From: GCA-2720975 sp964467985
GTDB lineage: Bacteria > Planctomycetota > UBA1135 > GCA-002686595
Reading direction: 5' to 3'
DNA: 64,000 nucleotides
Assembly (NCBI GenBank): GCA_964467985.1
Contig: CAYXTP010000008.1
Coordinates: forward strand, 1 to 64,000
The translations under genes and the position numbers were made by a program. Below are positions 44,362-53,080 of this stretch, one piece after another; positions within the stretch are counted from its first letter, which is position 1; each line of letters starts with the position of its first letter. The notes below the pieces were generated by a model. The model did no database searches. It saw nothing but the letters and a program-made list of their open reading frames with translations, and was not told the origin of the DNA.

Positions 44362-44907
44362 TCAACCCCAGCTGGGTAAGAGGCCAAAGTGGGCCACCAA
44401 GCCCGATAGCCTGGCCACGGGACGTCGCCGCGTGCGCTCCAGGAGCTGGGCCAAGACGACGGTTGTCTCCGATTGCGTCGTGAGCCATTCGTCCAGGCGC
44501 TCCAACTCGCGTTTGAACGCTAGGCCGTGCTCAGTGCGATCGGAATCAGAAGCCAAGATCAACGAGTTGCAAAACCCGGCCATCTGAATCCCGCTGGCCT
44601 TGAACGCCTCGAGGGCCTGATGGTCGCCGGCGTTGCGGCCCAGGTTCGAACAGGCGTGTTCGGCCTGGACTTGGTGAGCCGCAAGGCGATCCAAGTCGTT
44701 GGCTGCAATGCAGAGGGATTCTTTGCTCGTGTGGGCGCAGTAGTCCAAGAGTTCAGTTACCACGGCGGCACGGCGCTGGAGAAGAGCCTCTTGATTGTGA
44801 AGTTGCTCAACGAAGCCGCGCTTCACCCCAGCCACGCGGCCTTGCTCGCGAGCGAGATACAGCAGACCGGTCAGCACTCCGGCGAGGGCCAGCAGGTAGT
44901 CATTCAT
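44362..44907 (-). CDS. LemA-like membrane-anchored helical protein
   Basis: A 181-residue protein. A short N-terminal membrane segment (YLLALAGVLTGLLYLA) is followed by long helices with LLQRRAAVVTELLDYCAHTS, similar to the LemA block that reads xRRxDLIPNLVxxV. The C-terminal RRPVARLSGLVAHFGLLPSW resembles the end of LemA (NxxxxxxxGLFGFxP). LemA's function is unclear. It overlaps purN (ATGA), so it is the last gene of that operon. The similarity is partial. Confidence 0.55.
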   Translation of the reverse strand: MNDYLLALAGVLTGLLYLAREQGRVAGVKRGFVEQLHNQEALLQRRAAVVTELLDYCAHTSKESLCIAANDLDRLAAHQVQAEHACSNLGRNAGDHQALEAFKASGIQMAGFCNSLILASDSDRTEHGLAFKRELERLDEWLTTQSETTVVLAQLLERTRRRPVARLSGLVAHFGLLPSWG

Positions 44908-45518
44908 GCACCACCTCTCTCTGTAGCCGTATCCGCCGACCGAGAGTCCATGTGAAGGCGCAGGGCTTCCGGGAAGGCCACTAATTCCTCGTCAAACACG
45001 CGCGCCGCCAGGTCGTCTGGCGTGTCGCTGGCGCGGACGGGAACGGTGCGTTGCACCAGGATGCGACCGTGGTCGTATTCCTGATCCACGTAGTGCACCG
45101 TGCAGCCAGAGAGCGTGCAGCCGCGCTCCAGCACAGCCTTGTGCACGCGCGATCCGTAGTAGCCCTTGCCTCCAAAGGCGGGAAGCAAGGACGGATGAAT
45201 GTTCAGGACCCGGTTCGTCCAACTCGTAGGGATGTGCAGTAGCCGCAGGAAGCCGGCAAGCAGAACCGTCTGGGCGCCGGCTTCTTGCGCGGCTTCAAAA
45301 GCGGCGCGACTGAAGGCGGCTGTGTCTTCATACTCGGAGGGGAGGAGTGTCAGTGGCCGCAAGCCGAATTTGCGCGCTCGTTCGATCGCTCCAGCGCCAT
45401 GCCTGTCACACAGGACGAGCACGACCTGCGTGTCGAGCGCACCCTGCTGTGCGAGGCGCACGAAGTTCTCCAAGTGGCGACCGGTGCCCGAGACGAAGAC
45501 GGCGATGGGGTGGCTCAT
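44904..45518 (-). CDS. purN: Phosphoribosylglycinamide formyltransferase
   Basis: A 204-residue GART enzyme that transfers formyl from 10-formyl-tetrahydrofolate to GAR in purine synthesis. IAVFVSGTGRHLENF is the substrate-binding loop (usually SGxGSN, here SGTGRH). NIHPSLLPAFGGKGYYGSRV carries the catalytic Asn and His, and VHYVDQEYDHGRI holds the Asp. The GTGRH variation is notable but the catalytic residues remain. Its start overlaps the PNP-like stop and its stop overlaps the LemA-like start. Confidence 0.9.
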   Translation of the reverse strand: MSHPIAVFVSGTGRHLENFVRLAQQGALDTQVVLVLCDRHGAGAIERARKFGLRPLTLLPSEYEDTAAFSRAAFEAAQEAGAQTVLLAGFLRLLHIPTSWTNRVLNIHPSLLPAFGGKGYYGSRVHKAVLERGCTLSGCTVHYVDQEYDHGRILVQRTVPVRASDTPDDLAARVFDEELVAFPEALRLHMDSRSADTATERGGA

Positions 45519-46498
45519 GAGAATTCAGCTTCACGCTCGTTGGCCAATTCGCCAATTTCCGGGAGCAGACTTTGGAGCAAGTCTTCCAGCGCCGGTGCGA
45601 CCTGCTCAGCACGGGCCACCAGTTGTGCCATATCGAGCGCCGCGCTGTCTCCTGCAACGGGGACCTGCCGTGCGTCGTCCGTCACAGCCACCAGGGTCAA
45701 GGCAGTCAGGCCCGCGTGGGCACAGGCCAGCAAGGGTCCCGCGATTCCTTGGGCAAAGACCTCTGCACCGGTCGAGGCAAACCAGGCTCGCTCCGCGGGT
45801 GTGCACAGAGCCGGACCCTGGGTGCAGGCGAGGATGCGGGGGCTCAAGCGGATTCCACGCTCCAGCGCGCGCTCATGGGCGCAGGCCCGCAAGCCCGAGT
45901 TGTGGAGTTCTGACTGGTCGGGGAAGAGCGGGCCAAGACGGGTCGAACCCAGACCCAGCAGAGGGGTCGTGCCCGAGAGGTTGATGTGATCGCTGACCAC
46001 GGCCAGCTGACCCGCATTCAGGTCCCCAGCAAGGGATCCACCTGCCGCCGTGATCACGCACAGGCGAGTTCCCATTTCCGCCGCAAGCCAAACAGGAAAC
46101 GCCCGCTCCCAGGCCTGGTGCCCGGCCCCGCCACCCTCGCCGAACTCAAGATCTCCGGGCGCGTCTTCGAGCAGCCAGACTTGGATTCCCCCCAGGCTGC
46201 CGCTATGCAGAACCTGCTCGCCCCAAATGCGGGGCGTGCCCAGCAGCTGGCCAAGTTGGGTTTGCCGTGCCCGTAGCAGTCCCCCGGCTAGAGTTCCGAT
46301 TCCCGTGCCCATCAGGAATAGGACTTGAGGTGCAAGCAGTCCTTCTTCCTCCAATTGGCTCGCGGCGGAACTCACACAGTCGTCCAAGCGCATCGGATCC
46401 ATGGCAACAGTCCAGCAGAAAGAGCCGCCCAGATCGAGCCCTAGGCCCAATCGCTTCCCGGTCTCTCCCGACAATAGGCTTCTCAATGGGAAGGCCAT
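45515..46498 (-). CDS. Divergent purine-nucleoside-phosphorylase-like protein
   Basis: A 327-residue protein with the class I PNP fold: MGTGIG (63-68, usually GSGLG), VITAAGGSL (148-156), VVSDHINLSGTTPLLG (167-182). Several active-site residues are altered. The GRxHxYEG phosphate loop is replaced by an acidic/Gly stretch (residues 111-128). GPALCTPAE (228-236) lacks the usual Glu of ETPAE. The base-binding Asn region reads VTDD (272-275). It may use another substrate or be a binding protein. It overlaps purN by 4 nt, which fits a purine-related job, and follows the kinase gene by 21 nt. Confidence 0.7.
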   Translation of the reverse strand: MAFPLRSLLSGETGKRLGLGLDLGGSFCWTVAMDPMRLDDCVSSAASQLEEEGLLAPQVLFLMGTGIGTLAGGLLRARQTQLGQLLGTPRIWGEQVLHSGSLGGIQVWLLEDAPGDLEFGEGGGAGHQAWERAFPVWLAAEMGTRLCVITAAGGSLAGDLNAGQLAVVSDHINLSGTTPLLGLGSTRLGPLFPDQSELHNSGLRACAHERALERGIRLSPRILACTQGPALCTPAERAWFASTGAEVFAQGIAGPLLACAHAGLTALTLVAVTDDARQVPVAGDSAALDMAQLVARAEQVAPALEDLLQSLLPEIGELANEREAEFS

Positions 46499-46519
46499 CC
46501 CCGGATCACCGACTCGGAC

Positions 46520-49513
46520 CTAGTCAGATTCCCTGTCGGGTTCTGCGCTGCTGTCCGGCTGACTCGGAGCTGGAACTCGGATGGCTGCGTCGGGTTCGGT
46601 TCCATCGGACAGCAAGAGCACGAGCAGTGAATCGCCATGTTCGGAGATTGCGTATTCCAGGGAGGCGACCGCTTCGGCCCAACGGCCAGCCGTTCCCGCC
46701 TCCAGACTCGACATGACGGCCCTTGCGGCCTCGGCTTCGCGGGCGATTTGTCCCTTGAGCAGGTCATCGGCGCCGGCTTGAATGGCCCTTTGTGCCCATT
46801 CCAAGGCGGTCGCAAAGCTCGCTTCCACGGATTCAAGGTCAGACTTGGATACGGCCCGCGCGAACGGATCTTGGTTGCCGAGCACGCCTTCCAGGTGACC
46901 CAAGGTCTGGCTGATTGAGACCAACAGCATGGCCGATGAGATGTCCTCGAGCTCGGCTCCCGTCCATTGACGATTCAGACGGCCCGTAAAGAGGTTCTCA
47001 AAGGAGCGCGGGTTGTCGCTCCAGGCGGACCAGAGAGTTAGCGTTGAGGTGCCCTCAACAAGCAAGCGCAACCCTGACGGGTCGGCTCCGGCGGCCTGAA
47101 GTGTGCCACGCCCCCCACTCGGGTCGAGGATTGAGTGGCGCTTCCAAAGGCCCTGTTCCCACGAGCTAGCTAGGAGTCGAAGCGCGCGCAGCGCTCCGTC
47201 GACCCGCACCTTGATGGGGGCCAACCGCCCGCGGCTCGGGGCCGTTGCCAGGCGTTCGTGAACATCGGTGATGCGCACGGCCAGGGTCGCCAGATCCAAA
47301 TTGCGCACGAGTCCATGGGTGCCGCTCCCCATTCCCAATCCCTGTGCCAGGGCCCGGCGGTCCGCTTGGGCACGCTGTTCCTGGAATTGGGACTCGAGCG
47401 AGCCGATCTCGTTTCTCTTGTCCCTTGCCATGGCAGCGAGAGCTGACAGCTCACGCGCCTTGTCCCGAACTCTCTGAGCCGTCGTCTCCGTGAGTGTGGG
47501 CAGGTCCGTCAGCGGAACGATCGAAGACAAGGAGCGATTCAGCTGCTCGAAATCACCGGCCTGTTCGTGATTCAGAGCCGTCTGCCAACGCTCTTCTGCC
47601 CAAGACGTCGCACGCTCCAAGACGTCGTATTGCAAGGCGGCCCGAGCCGCGAGAAACGTGGCGTCCTCGGCCCATTCGTCCTGGCCCGGAACCGTCGCGA
47701 GGGCGCGCAGTTCACGGCCGGGGCTGGGACTGGCGCCATCCTTGGTGGGGGAGGTGGACCCGGACTGAACGGCCACCTGCATTGCATCCAGCAGGGTCTG
47801 CCGGCGCCGGTCGACTTCCTGTGAGGCCTCCAATTCGGCCGCGAGGCGTGCCTCGAGTTGGTCGGCATCCGCACTGGCCCGGCGCGCGGCGTCTGTGCCG
47901 AGGTAGGTCTTGGCGATGGACCGCAGTTCCTCGATGCGTGCGGAATCCGGCAGGCTGCGCTCGCGTAGTTTTAGGAGCGCATTCTCGGCAGCCAATTCCA
48001 CCAGTTGTTCATTCTGATCGCCGTTCTCAGGCGAGTCGGATTCCAGGGTCGGTGGGCTGTCGCCTGTCTCAGGAATGCCCGGTCCTGGTTCACCGGGCTC
48101 CGGCCCCTCGGGCCCGGCAGCGACCTCGGGAGGGTCGCTCTCGTCAGGGTCCGCATCGCCTCCGATGAGAGACTTGATGCCCAGGGCGATGACGCCTACA
48201 GCGACGGCAGCCAGCCAAACCGGAATCTTGCGCGGAGCCGATGATTCGTCCGCTGACCGTGCGGTCTGACCTTGATCGCCGAGCAGTCGCTCGATCTCTC
48301 TAAGCAGGATCGAAGCGGAGGGCGGTCGGTCGTTGGGGTCCTTGGCCAGGAGTCGAGTGATGAGCTGACTGACCCCGGCAGGAATGTGCTCATCGAGCTC
48401 TCGCAGGTCATCTGGCTCATCGTTCAAGACCTGACGCAGAATCTCCTTGCTGGACTCTCCTTCGAATGGAGTGTGGCCCGAAAGGATGCGGAAGGCCGTG
48501 GCCCCCAGTGAGTACAGGTCACTGCGAGCGTCGGCTCGATTGCCCCGAACGACCTCAGGCGCGATGAAGTGCGGTGTGCCGAAAATCTTGCGGCCTTCCG
48601 GAGACTCTTCCTGCTCGACGCTACCAGCCAGTCCCAGGTCGGCGATCTTGATGATCCCGGCTTCGGTGCGCATCAAGTTGGCAGGCTTGATGTCGCGGTG
48701 GACGATGCCTCTGGACTCAGCGTACTCGAGCCCTCGCGCAGCATCGCGCATGATCGTCAGAGCCTCATGCCAAGGCACGGGCCCGAGCTCGGCCAGGCGG
48801 GTCTCGAGGCAACCTCCGCCCATGTACTCCATGGTCAGAAAGTGATGCCCATCTGCTTCACTCACGTCGTGCACTGTCACGACATTCGGATGGCCCAACG
48901 CGGCCGCAGCGCGGGCCTCAGCTTGAAAACGCTCTACGAACCCACCGTCGGCTTCGAGTCCGGCCGAGAGCAACTTGATGGCGACGCGGCGGTCGAGGCT
49001 GACCTGGGTGGCGAGCCACACCTGGCCCATGCCCCCGCGGCCGATCATGCGCTCAAGCCGGTAGCCCGGGAGATTCGGCAGGCCGACAGCCGCGGCCTTG
49101 CCCGTCTGGGTCTGCTTGTTCGGTGTGGGGGCCGGAGCAGCGGCAGCGGGTTCGCTCACCGGTAGGGGCGTCGGCGCAGTCGTTTGCGCCGGACCTTCGG
49201 GTTCTTGGGGGAGGCTCGGGTCGCTGACGCGCAGGTGCTGGGAGCCGAGCACAATCACATCGCCATGCATCAGTCGCACGGTTGTCACGGGCCGACCGTT
49301 GACGATCGATCCGTAGTCGGACCCCAAGTCTTTGAGAGCCCAGCCCCCACCTCGAATGCGTCCGATTGTGCAGTGCACGGCGGCGATGCCTTGGTCGTCC
49401 AGAGCCAAGTCGGCCCGTTGCGAGTCCGAGCCGATCACCAATTGGCCATTTTCAGGCAGCGTGATCTCGCGCCCTTCGCCCGTGACCTCGATCACCAAAC
49501 GCTGGGCACTCAA
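46520..49513 (-). CDS. FHA-domain Ser/Thr protein kinase with one membrane segment
   Basis: A 997-residue protein. The N-terminal FHA domain covers residues 1-105 (LVIGSDSQRADLALDDQGIA; DLGSDYGSIVNGRPV). After a Pro/Ala linker comes a Hanks-type kinase (about 150-420): IGRGGMGQVWLATQ, RRVAIKLL, VHRDIKPANL, KIADLGLAG (DLG for DFG) and GTPHFIAPEVV. One membrane segment (PVWLAAVAVGVIALGIKSLI) leads to a helical C-terminal part outside. The TTG start overlaps the YggS stop (TTGA); a GTG 21 nt further in is the other option. Kinases of this kind are expanded in Planctomycetota. Confidence 0.9.
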   Translation of the reverse strand: MSAQRLVIEVTGEGREITLPENGQLVIGSDSQRADLALDDQGIAAVHCTIGRIRGGGWALKDLGSDYGSIVNGRPVTTVRLMHGDVIVLGSQHLRVSDPSLPQEPEGPAQTTAPTPLPVSEPAAAAPAPTPNKQTQTGKAAAVGLPNLPGYRLERMIGRGGMGQVWLATQVSLDRRVAIKLLSAGLEADGGFVERFQAEARAAAALGHPNVVTVHDVSEADGHHFLTMEYMGGGCLETRLAELGPVPWHEALTIMRDAARGLEYAESRGIVHRDIKPANLMRTEAGIIKIADLGLAGSVEQEESPEGRKIFGTPHFIAPEVVRGNRADARSDLYSLGATAFRILSGHTPFEGESSKEILRQVLNDEPDDLRELDEHIPAGVSQLITRLLAKDPNDRPPSASILLREIERLLGDQGQTARSADESSAPRKIPVWLAAVAVGVIALGIKSLIGGDADPDESDPPEVAAGPEGPEPGEPGPGIPETGDSPPTLESDSPENGDQNEQLVELAAENALLKLRERSLPDSARIEELRSIAKTYLGTDAARRASADADQLEARLAAELEASQEVDRRRQTLLDAMQVAVQSGSTSPTKDGASPSPGRELRALATVPGQDEWAEDATFLAARAALQYDVLERATSWAEERWQTALNHEQAGDFEQLNRSLSSIVPLTDLPTLTETTAQRVRDKARELSALAAMARDKRNEIGSLESQFQEQRAQADRRALAQGLGMGSGTHGLVRNLDLATLAVRITDVHERLATAPSRGRLAPIKVRVDGALRALRLLASSWEQGLWKRHSILDPSGGRGTLQAAGADPSGLRLLVEGTSTLTLWSAWSDNPRSFENLFTGRLNRQWTGAELEDISSAMLLVSISQTLGHLEGVLGNQDPFARAVSKSDLESVEASFATALEWAQRAIQAGADDLLKGQIAREAEAARAVMSSLEAGTAGRWAEAVASLEYAISEHGDSLLVLLLSDGTEPDAAIRVPAPSQPDSSAEPDRESD

Positions 49514-50226
49514 AGCGCAGCCTCCTGGGCCGAGCGGAACAAGTCGGTGCCGATACGCAGACAAGTACTGCCCGCGCTGACGGCGGCTTCCAGATCAGCG
49601 CTCATGCCCATAGATAGCCCGCAGCGGCCCTCAACAAAACGGCTTGGGTCCGCGGATTGGAGCTGCAGGCCCCTATTCGCCAAGGAAGCGAAGACCGTGG
49701 CGGCGCTGTGGTCCGGCGTTGGGTGCAAGGGGCCCATACCCATCAGGCCCAGAAGCTCGAGGTGGGGGCTGTGCGCGACGGTTTCCAAGGCCGCCTGGCA
49801 CTCGCTCGCGTGCATGCCATGCTTGGCTTCTTCACCGGTCAGATTGACTTGCAGATAGACCTGCCGCTGCCAGCCCTCTTCCGCACAGATTCGCGCCACC
49901 GTCTGGGCCAGCACCAGAGAATCAAGGGAGTGCAGCACTTCCGCCAGTGCCAGTATGCGGCGCGCCTTGTTGCGTTGCACATGGCCGATGAAGTGCCAAC
50001 GGACATCCGTGTCTTTGAGCGCCTCAGCCTTGTTCTCCAGCCCGGCAGCCCGATTCTCTGCCAGGTCGCGTTCGCCAAGCTCGTACAGTGCGCGAGTCGT
50101 GAGGGCATCAACCGCCTTGGTCACAGGGAGCAATTGAATGTCCCCGGGATCTCGCTGGGCGGCATGGGCCGCACGCGCAATACGCGTACGCACGGCCTGC
50201 CGGTTGGCTTGCAGAGAGCGACTCAA
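49510..50226 (-). CDS. yggS: YggS-family pyridoxal-phosphate homeostasis protein
   Basis: A 238-residue PLP-binding TIM barrel. LLPVTKAVD holds the PLP Lys, ENRAAGLENKAEAL, DVRWHFIGHVQRNKARRIL, VYLQVNLTGEEAKHGM, LLGLMGMGPLHP and LSMGMSADLEAAVSAGSTCL are family blocks. The VRIGTDLF end is seen as RIGTDLFRSA. The TTG at 50226 gives the usual family length; a GTG at 50256 is possible. It precedes the FHA-kinase with a 4-nt overlap. No catalytic reaction is known for the family. Confidence 0.88.
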   Translation of the reverse strand: MSRSLQANRQAVRTRIARAAHAAQRDPGDIQLLPVTKAVDALTTRALYELGERDLAENRAAGLENKAEALKDTDVRWHFIGHVQRNKARRILALAEVLHSLDSLVLAQTVARICAEEGWQRQVYLQVNLTGEEAKHGMHASECQAALETVAHSPHLELLGLMGMGPLHPTPDHSAATVFASLANRGLQLQSADPSRFVEGRCGLSMGMSADLEAAVSAGSTCLRIGTDLFRSAQEAAL

Positions 50227-50480
50227 GGGCAGTGGGGGGGTCGAATAGGTGAACACTGGGAATCGAGCGCGAGGCAGGACTAGGGCCGCGCCAATGACCG
50301 CTGGCACCCTCTTCCGGGAGAGAGTATAGGCCCCATGGGGGGAAGTCACCCGTATCGCGGCTTCCAGCCCCAATCCGGAGCGCTGCACACGAGGCGCGCC
50401 GGCCTGGTGCAAGCGTGCCGCCCCGCGTCGGAAGCTGCGCGGAGTGACCTGCGCAGCGGGCTCGTTGCTGCGCCGTAAGG

Positions 50481-51563
50481 CTAAGCGAGGGCTGCCGGGG
50501 GAGTCAGGACCAGGGACTCCTTTCCGAGGTCCAAGTGCCATCCTCCGGGCAGGGTGTGGCGCGTCTGCGCCTTGCGGGTCAGGTCTTCTTGAAGGATCGC
50601 GAGCAGGACGTGCGAAGGGGGACGGCCCGTACCCTCCGAGATCAGCCGCCACAGGGCCCGCCTTTGGAGAGGCGGAAGCAGGTTGTCCAGGCTACCGCGC
50701 GGGATCTGGTGTGCGGCTGAACCGTCGGGGGTCCAGCTCAAGTTGGCCGTGCGAGACGCCAATTCGTCTTCCAACCCTTCCACCGCGCTTGCGAAGGCGC
50801 GCAGGTTGTCGACGCCCTCTGGCCCACAAGTGGATTCGATACGGGGTAGGAGTTCGTTGCGCACGCGGTTGCGCGTGTGGGCGGGACTCGCGTTGCTGGA
50901 GTCCTCGCGCCAGTCAATTCCCGCTTCCCGCAGTAGGTGGCGCACTTCTTCCCGACGCAGATCGAGCAGCGGACGCACAACCCTGATGGGCTTCGAGGAG
51001 GCCGAAGAAGAGCGCAAGAGAGTTTCTCGTTTCAGGCCTGCCAAGCCCGGCAGTGACGAGCCTCGCATCCAACGCAGGAGCAGCGTTTCGAGTGCATCGT
51101 CTTCATGGTGTCCGGTGAGAATGGTACCGATGCCGGCACCGACGGCCTCTTCGGCGAGTAGCCCATAGCGAGCCTTGCGTGCCTTCGCTTCAAGGTTGGG
51201 GCCCTTGGGATCGAGTTCAGCCCGGCGGCGGGCAAAGGGCACGGAGAGGCGGGAGCACACGCGCGCGCAAAAGGCGGCGTCCTCGCAGGATTCTTCACCG
51301 CGCAGCATGTGGTCCACATGGACGGCCAAGACCTTGGGCTGGGGACCCGCCCCGCGACCCTGGCTGTGAAGGCGAGCGGCGGCAAGGAGGTGCAGGAGAT
51401 AGACCGAGTCCGCGCCACCGGAGAGGGCAAGAACGAGCGGCTCGTTCGGGCCCAGGTCAGCGGCCTTGGCCAAGGCCTTCCAGCGTTCGGCCCATGCGCC
51501 GCGCCAGGGGCTCGCATCGCTGAGATCCGGGCCGCTTGAGGAATGTGATTGGGATGAGGGCAA
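50481..51563 (-). CDS. tilS: tRNA(Ile)-lysidine synthase
   Basis: A 360-residue enzyme that adds lysine to C34 of tRNA-Ile(CAU). The PP-loop is LALSGGADSVYLLHLL. VHVDHMLRGEESCEDAAFC and ILTGHHEDDALETLLLRWMRG are typical, as is RPLLDLRREEVRHLL and WREDSSNASPAHTRNRVRN. It lacks most of the large C-terminal domain of the E. coli enzyme and is of the short type. The start is TTG, the first in the open frame; a later start is possible. The gap to yggS is 254 nt. Confidence 0.9.
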   Translation of the reverse strand: MPSSQSHSSSGPDLSDASPWRGAWAERWKALAKAADLGPNEPLVLALSGGADSVYLLHLLAAARLHSQGRGAGPQPKVLAVHVDHMLRGEESCEDAAFCARVCSRLSVPFARRRAELDPKGPNLEAKARKARYGLLAEEAVGAGIGTILTGHHEDDALETLLLRWMRGSSLPGLAGLKRETLLRSSSASSKPIRVVRPLLDLRREEVRHLLREAGIDWREDSSNASPAHTRNRVRNELLPRIESTCGPEGVDNLRAFASAVEGLEDELASRTANLSWTPDGSAAHQIPRGSLDNLLPPLQRRALWRLISEGTGRPPSHVLLAILQEDLTRKAQTRHTLPGGWHLDLGKESLVLTPPAALA

Positions 51564-51835
51564 GGCTGGCTGGGAGCTTGGCGAGGATTCGTGGAAGGAC
51601 TCGAGTAGGGTTCGAGCCGGGCGCGACGCGACCCCGCTTGGGACTCGTGCAAGGTCCCAGCAGGGGCTCAGCTAGGCGTGCTTCTGAGGCCTTCGTCCAC
51701 CGGGGGGAGGGAACGGTTGCAGGTACCCTCTATTCGAGAACCCTGGGTCTTAGAAACGTGTATCCGAGCCGAGAGGCATGCCGGGTGACAAGCCGATTTA
51801 CGCAGACGGGGGGGTCTTGCGAGGCCGAAGGCCAA
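51564..51835. other. Divergent intergenic region upstream of gap
   Basis: The tilS side of a 455-nt intergenic region. No gene and no clear minus-strand promoter was seen. A plus-strand frame passes through it into gap but its residues are not protein-like. Confidence 0.5.
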
Positions 51836-51864
51836 TTGATCCCATCGGCCCAGGGGAGTATCCT
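51836..51864 (+). promoter_or_regulatory. Promoter of the gap-pgk-rpe-accD operon
   Basis: TTGATC, a 17-nt spacer and TATCCT. The predicted start of transcription is near 51871, leaving a 5' leader of about 148 nt. Confidence 0.55.
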
Positions 51865-51870
51865 CGCGCC

Positions 51871-52018
51871 CCGTTTTCGACGGAAACCTACGCTTTGGGC
51901 CCGTTCTCGAGCCAGGCCCAGGAGCCAAATTCCAACTTCCTACTCCTTGCTATCTGAGCGGGGGCTGACTCCCGGCCATAAGCCGGATTCAAGCCTCCAA
52001 CAGCCCCCCTACTCTCCC
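51871..52018 (+). other. Structured 5' leader of gap
   Basis: Two small hairpins are visible: GTTTTC-GAC-GGAAAC at 51873-51887, right at the predicted 5' end, and CCGGC-CATAA-GCCGG at 51972-51986. The first could protect the mRNA end. No riboswitch consensus was recognised. There is no clear ribosome-binding site before the gap ATG. Confidence 0.35.
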
Positions 52019-53056
52019 ATGCGCATTGCGATCAACGGCTTCGGCCGCATCGGCCGGAACGTCTTCCGAATCCTGCAGAACACCCCCAAGTGCGAGGTCG
52101 TGCACATCAACGACCTCACGGACCCGGCGACGCTGGCGCACCTGCTCAAGTACGATTCGGTCCTGGGGCGCTATCCGGGCAAGGTGAAGGCCATGCAGGG
52201 CGCCATTTCCGTGGACGGCAAGCGCATTCCGATCACGGCCGAACGTGATCCCTCCAACCTGCCGCACAAGGCCAACAAGGTCGATTTCGTGGTCGAGGCC
52301 ACGGGCGTCCTGGCTACCCGCGAAGCCTGCACCAAGCACCTCGACGCAGGCGCCAAAAAAGTGCTGCTCACGGTTCCCCCCAAGGACGCCATCGACGCCA
52401 TGATTGTGATGGGTGTCAACGACAGCGAGCTCAAAGCCACCGACCGCATCATTTCCAACGCTTCCTGCACCACCAACTGCCTGGCGCCCCTCGCCAAGGT
52501 CTTGGACGACGCCTTTGGAATCAAGCACGGACTGATGACCACGGTACACGCGTACACCAATGACCAGCGCGTGCTCGATCTGCCGCACTCTGACTTGCGA
52601 CGGTCACGCGCCGCGGCCGTGAACATCATTCCCACGAGCACGGGCGCCGCTCGCGCGGTGGGCAAAATCATGCCGCACTTGGCGGGCAAGCTGGACGGCT
52701 GCTCCCTGCGCGTGCCCGTACCCGCCGGATCGGTTGTGGACCTGGTGGCCACACTCAAGAAGAAGGCGACTCGCGAGGAAGTCAACCAGGTTCTCTCCGC
52801 TGCGGCCAAGCGCGGCCCGCTAAAAGGCATCCTGGCCTACACGGACGACCCTATCGTGTCCTCGGACATTGTGGGCGACCCGCACAGCTCGATCATCGAT
52901 GGGGGCGCCACCATGTCGATTGGTGGGAACTCGGTCAAAGTGATCTCCTGGTACGACAACGAGTGCGGTTACTCCAACCGGGTCGTGCAGTTGATGCGCA
53001 AAGCCCACGGCCTCAAGCCCAAGGCACGCAAGAAACCCGCCAAGAAGAAGCGCTGA
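52019..53056 (+). CDS. gap: Glyceraldehyde-3-phosphate dehydrogenase, type I
   Basis: A 345-residue enzyme of glycolysis and gluconeogenesis. RIAINGFGRIGRNVFRIL binds NAD, SNASCTTNCLAPLAKVL holds the catalytic Cys and HAYTNDQRVLDLPH the partner His region. SWYDNECGYSNRVVQLM is the conserved end. After it comes a Lys-rich tail (KARKKPAKKKR), which is not part of the usual fold. pgk starts 24 nt downstream. Confidence 0.97.
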   Translation: MRIAINGFGRIGRNVFRILQNTPKCEVVHINDLTDPATLAHLLKYDSVLGRYPGKVKAMQGAISVDGKRIPITAERDPSNLPHKANKVDFVVEATGVLATREACTKHLDAGAKKVLLTVPPKDAIDAMIVMGVNDSELKATDRIISNASCTTNCLAPLAKVLDDAFGIKHGLMTTVHAYTNDQRVLDLPHSDLRRSRAAAVNIIPTSTGAARAVGKIMPHLAGKLDGCSLRVPVPAGSVVDLVATLKKKATREEVNQVLSAAAKRGPLKGILAYTDDPIVSSDIVGDPHSSIIDGGATMSIGGNSVKVISWYDNECGYSNRVVQLMRKAHGLKPKARKKPAKKKR

Positions 53057-53080
53057 GTCTCTGAGGGCCAGGATTCGCCC

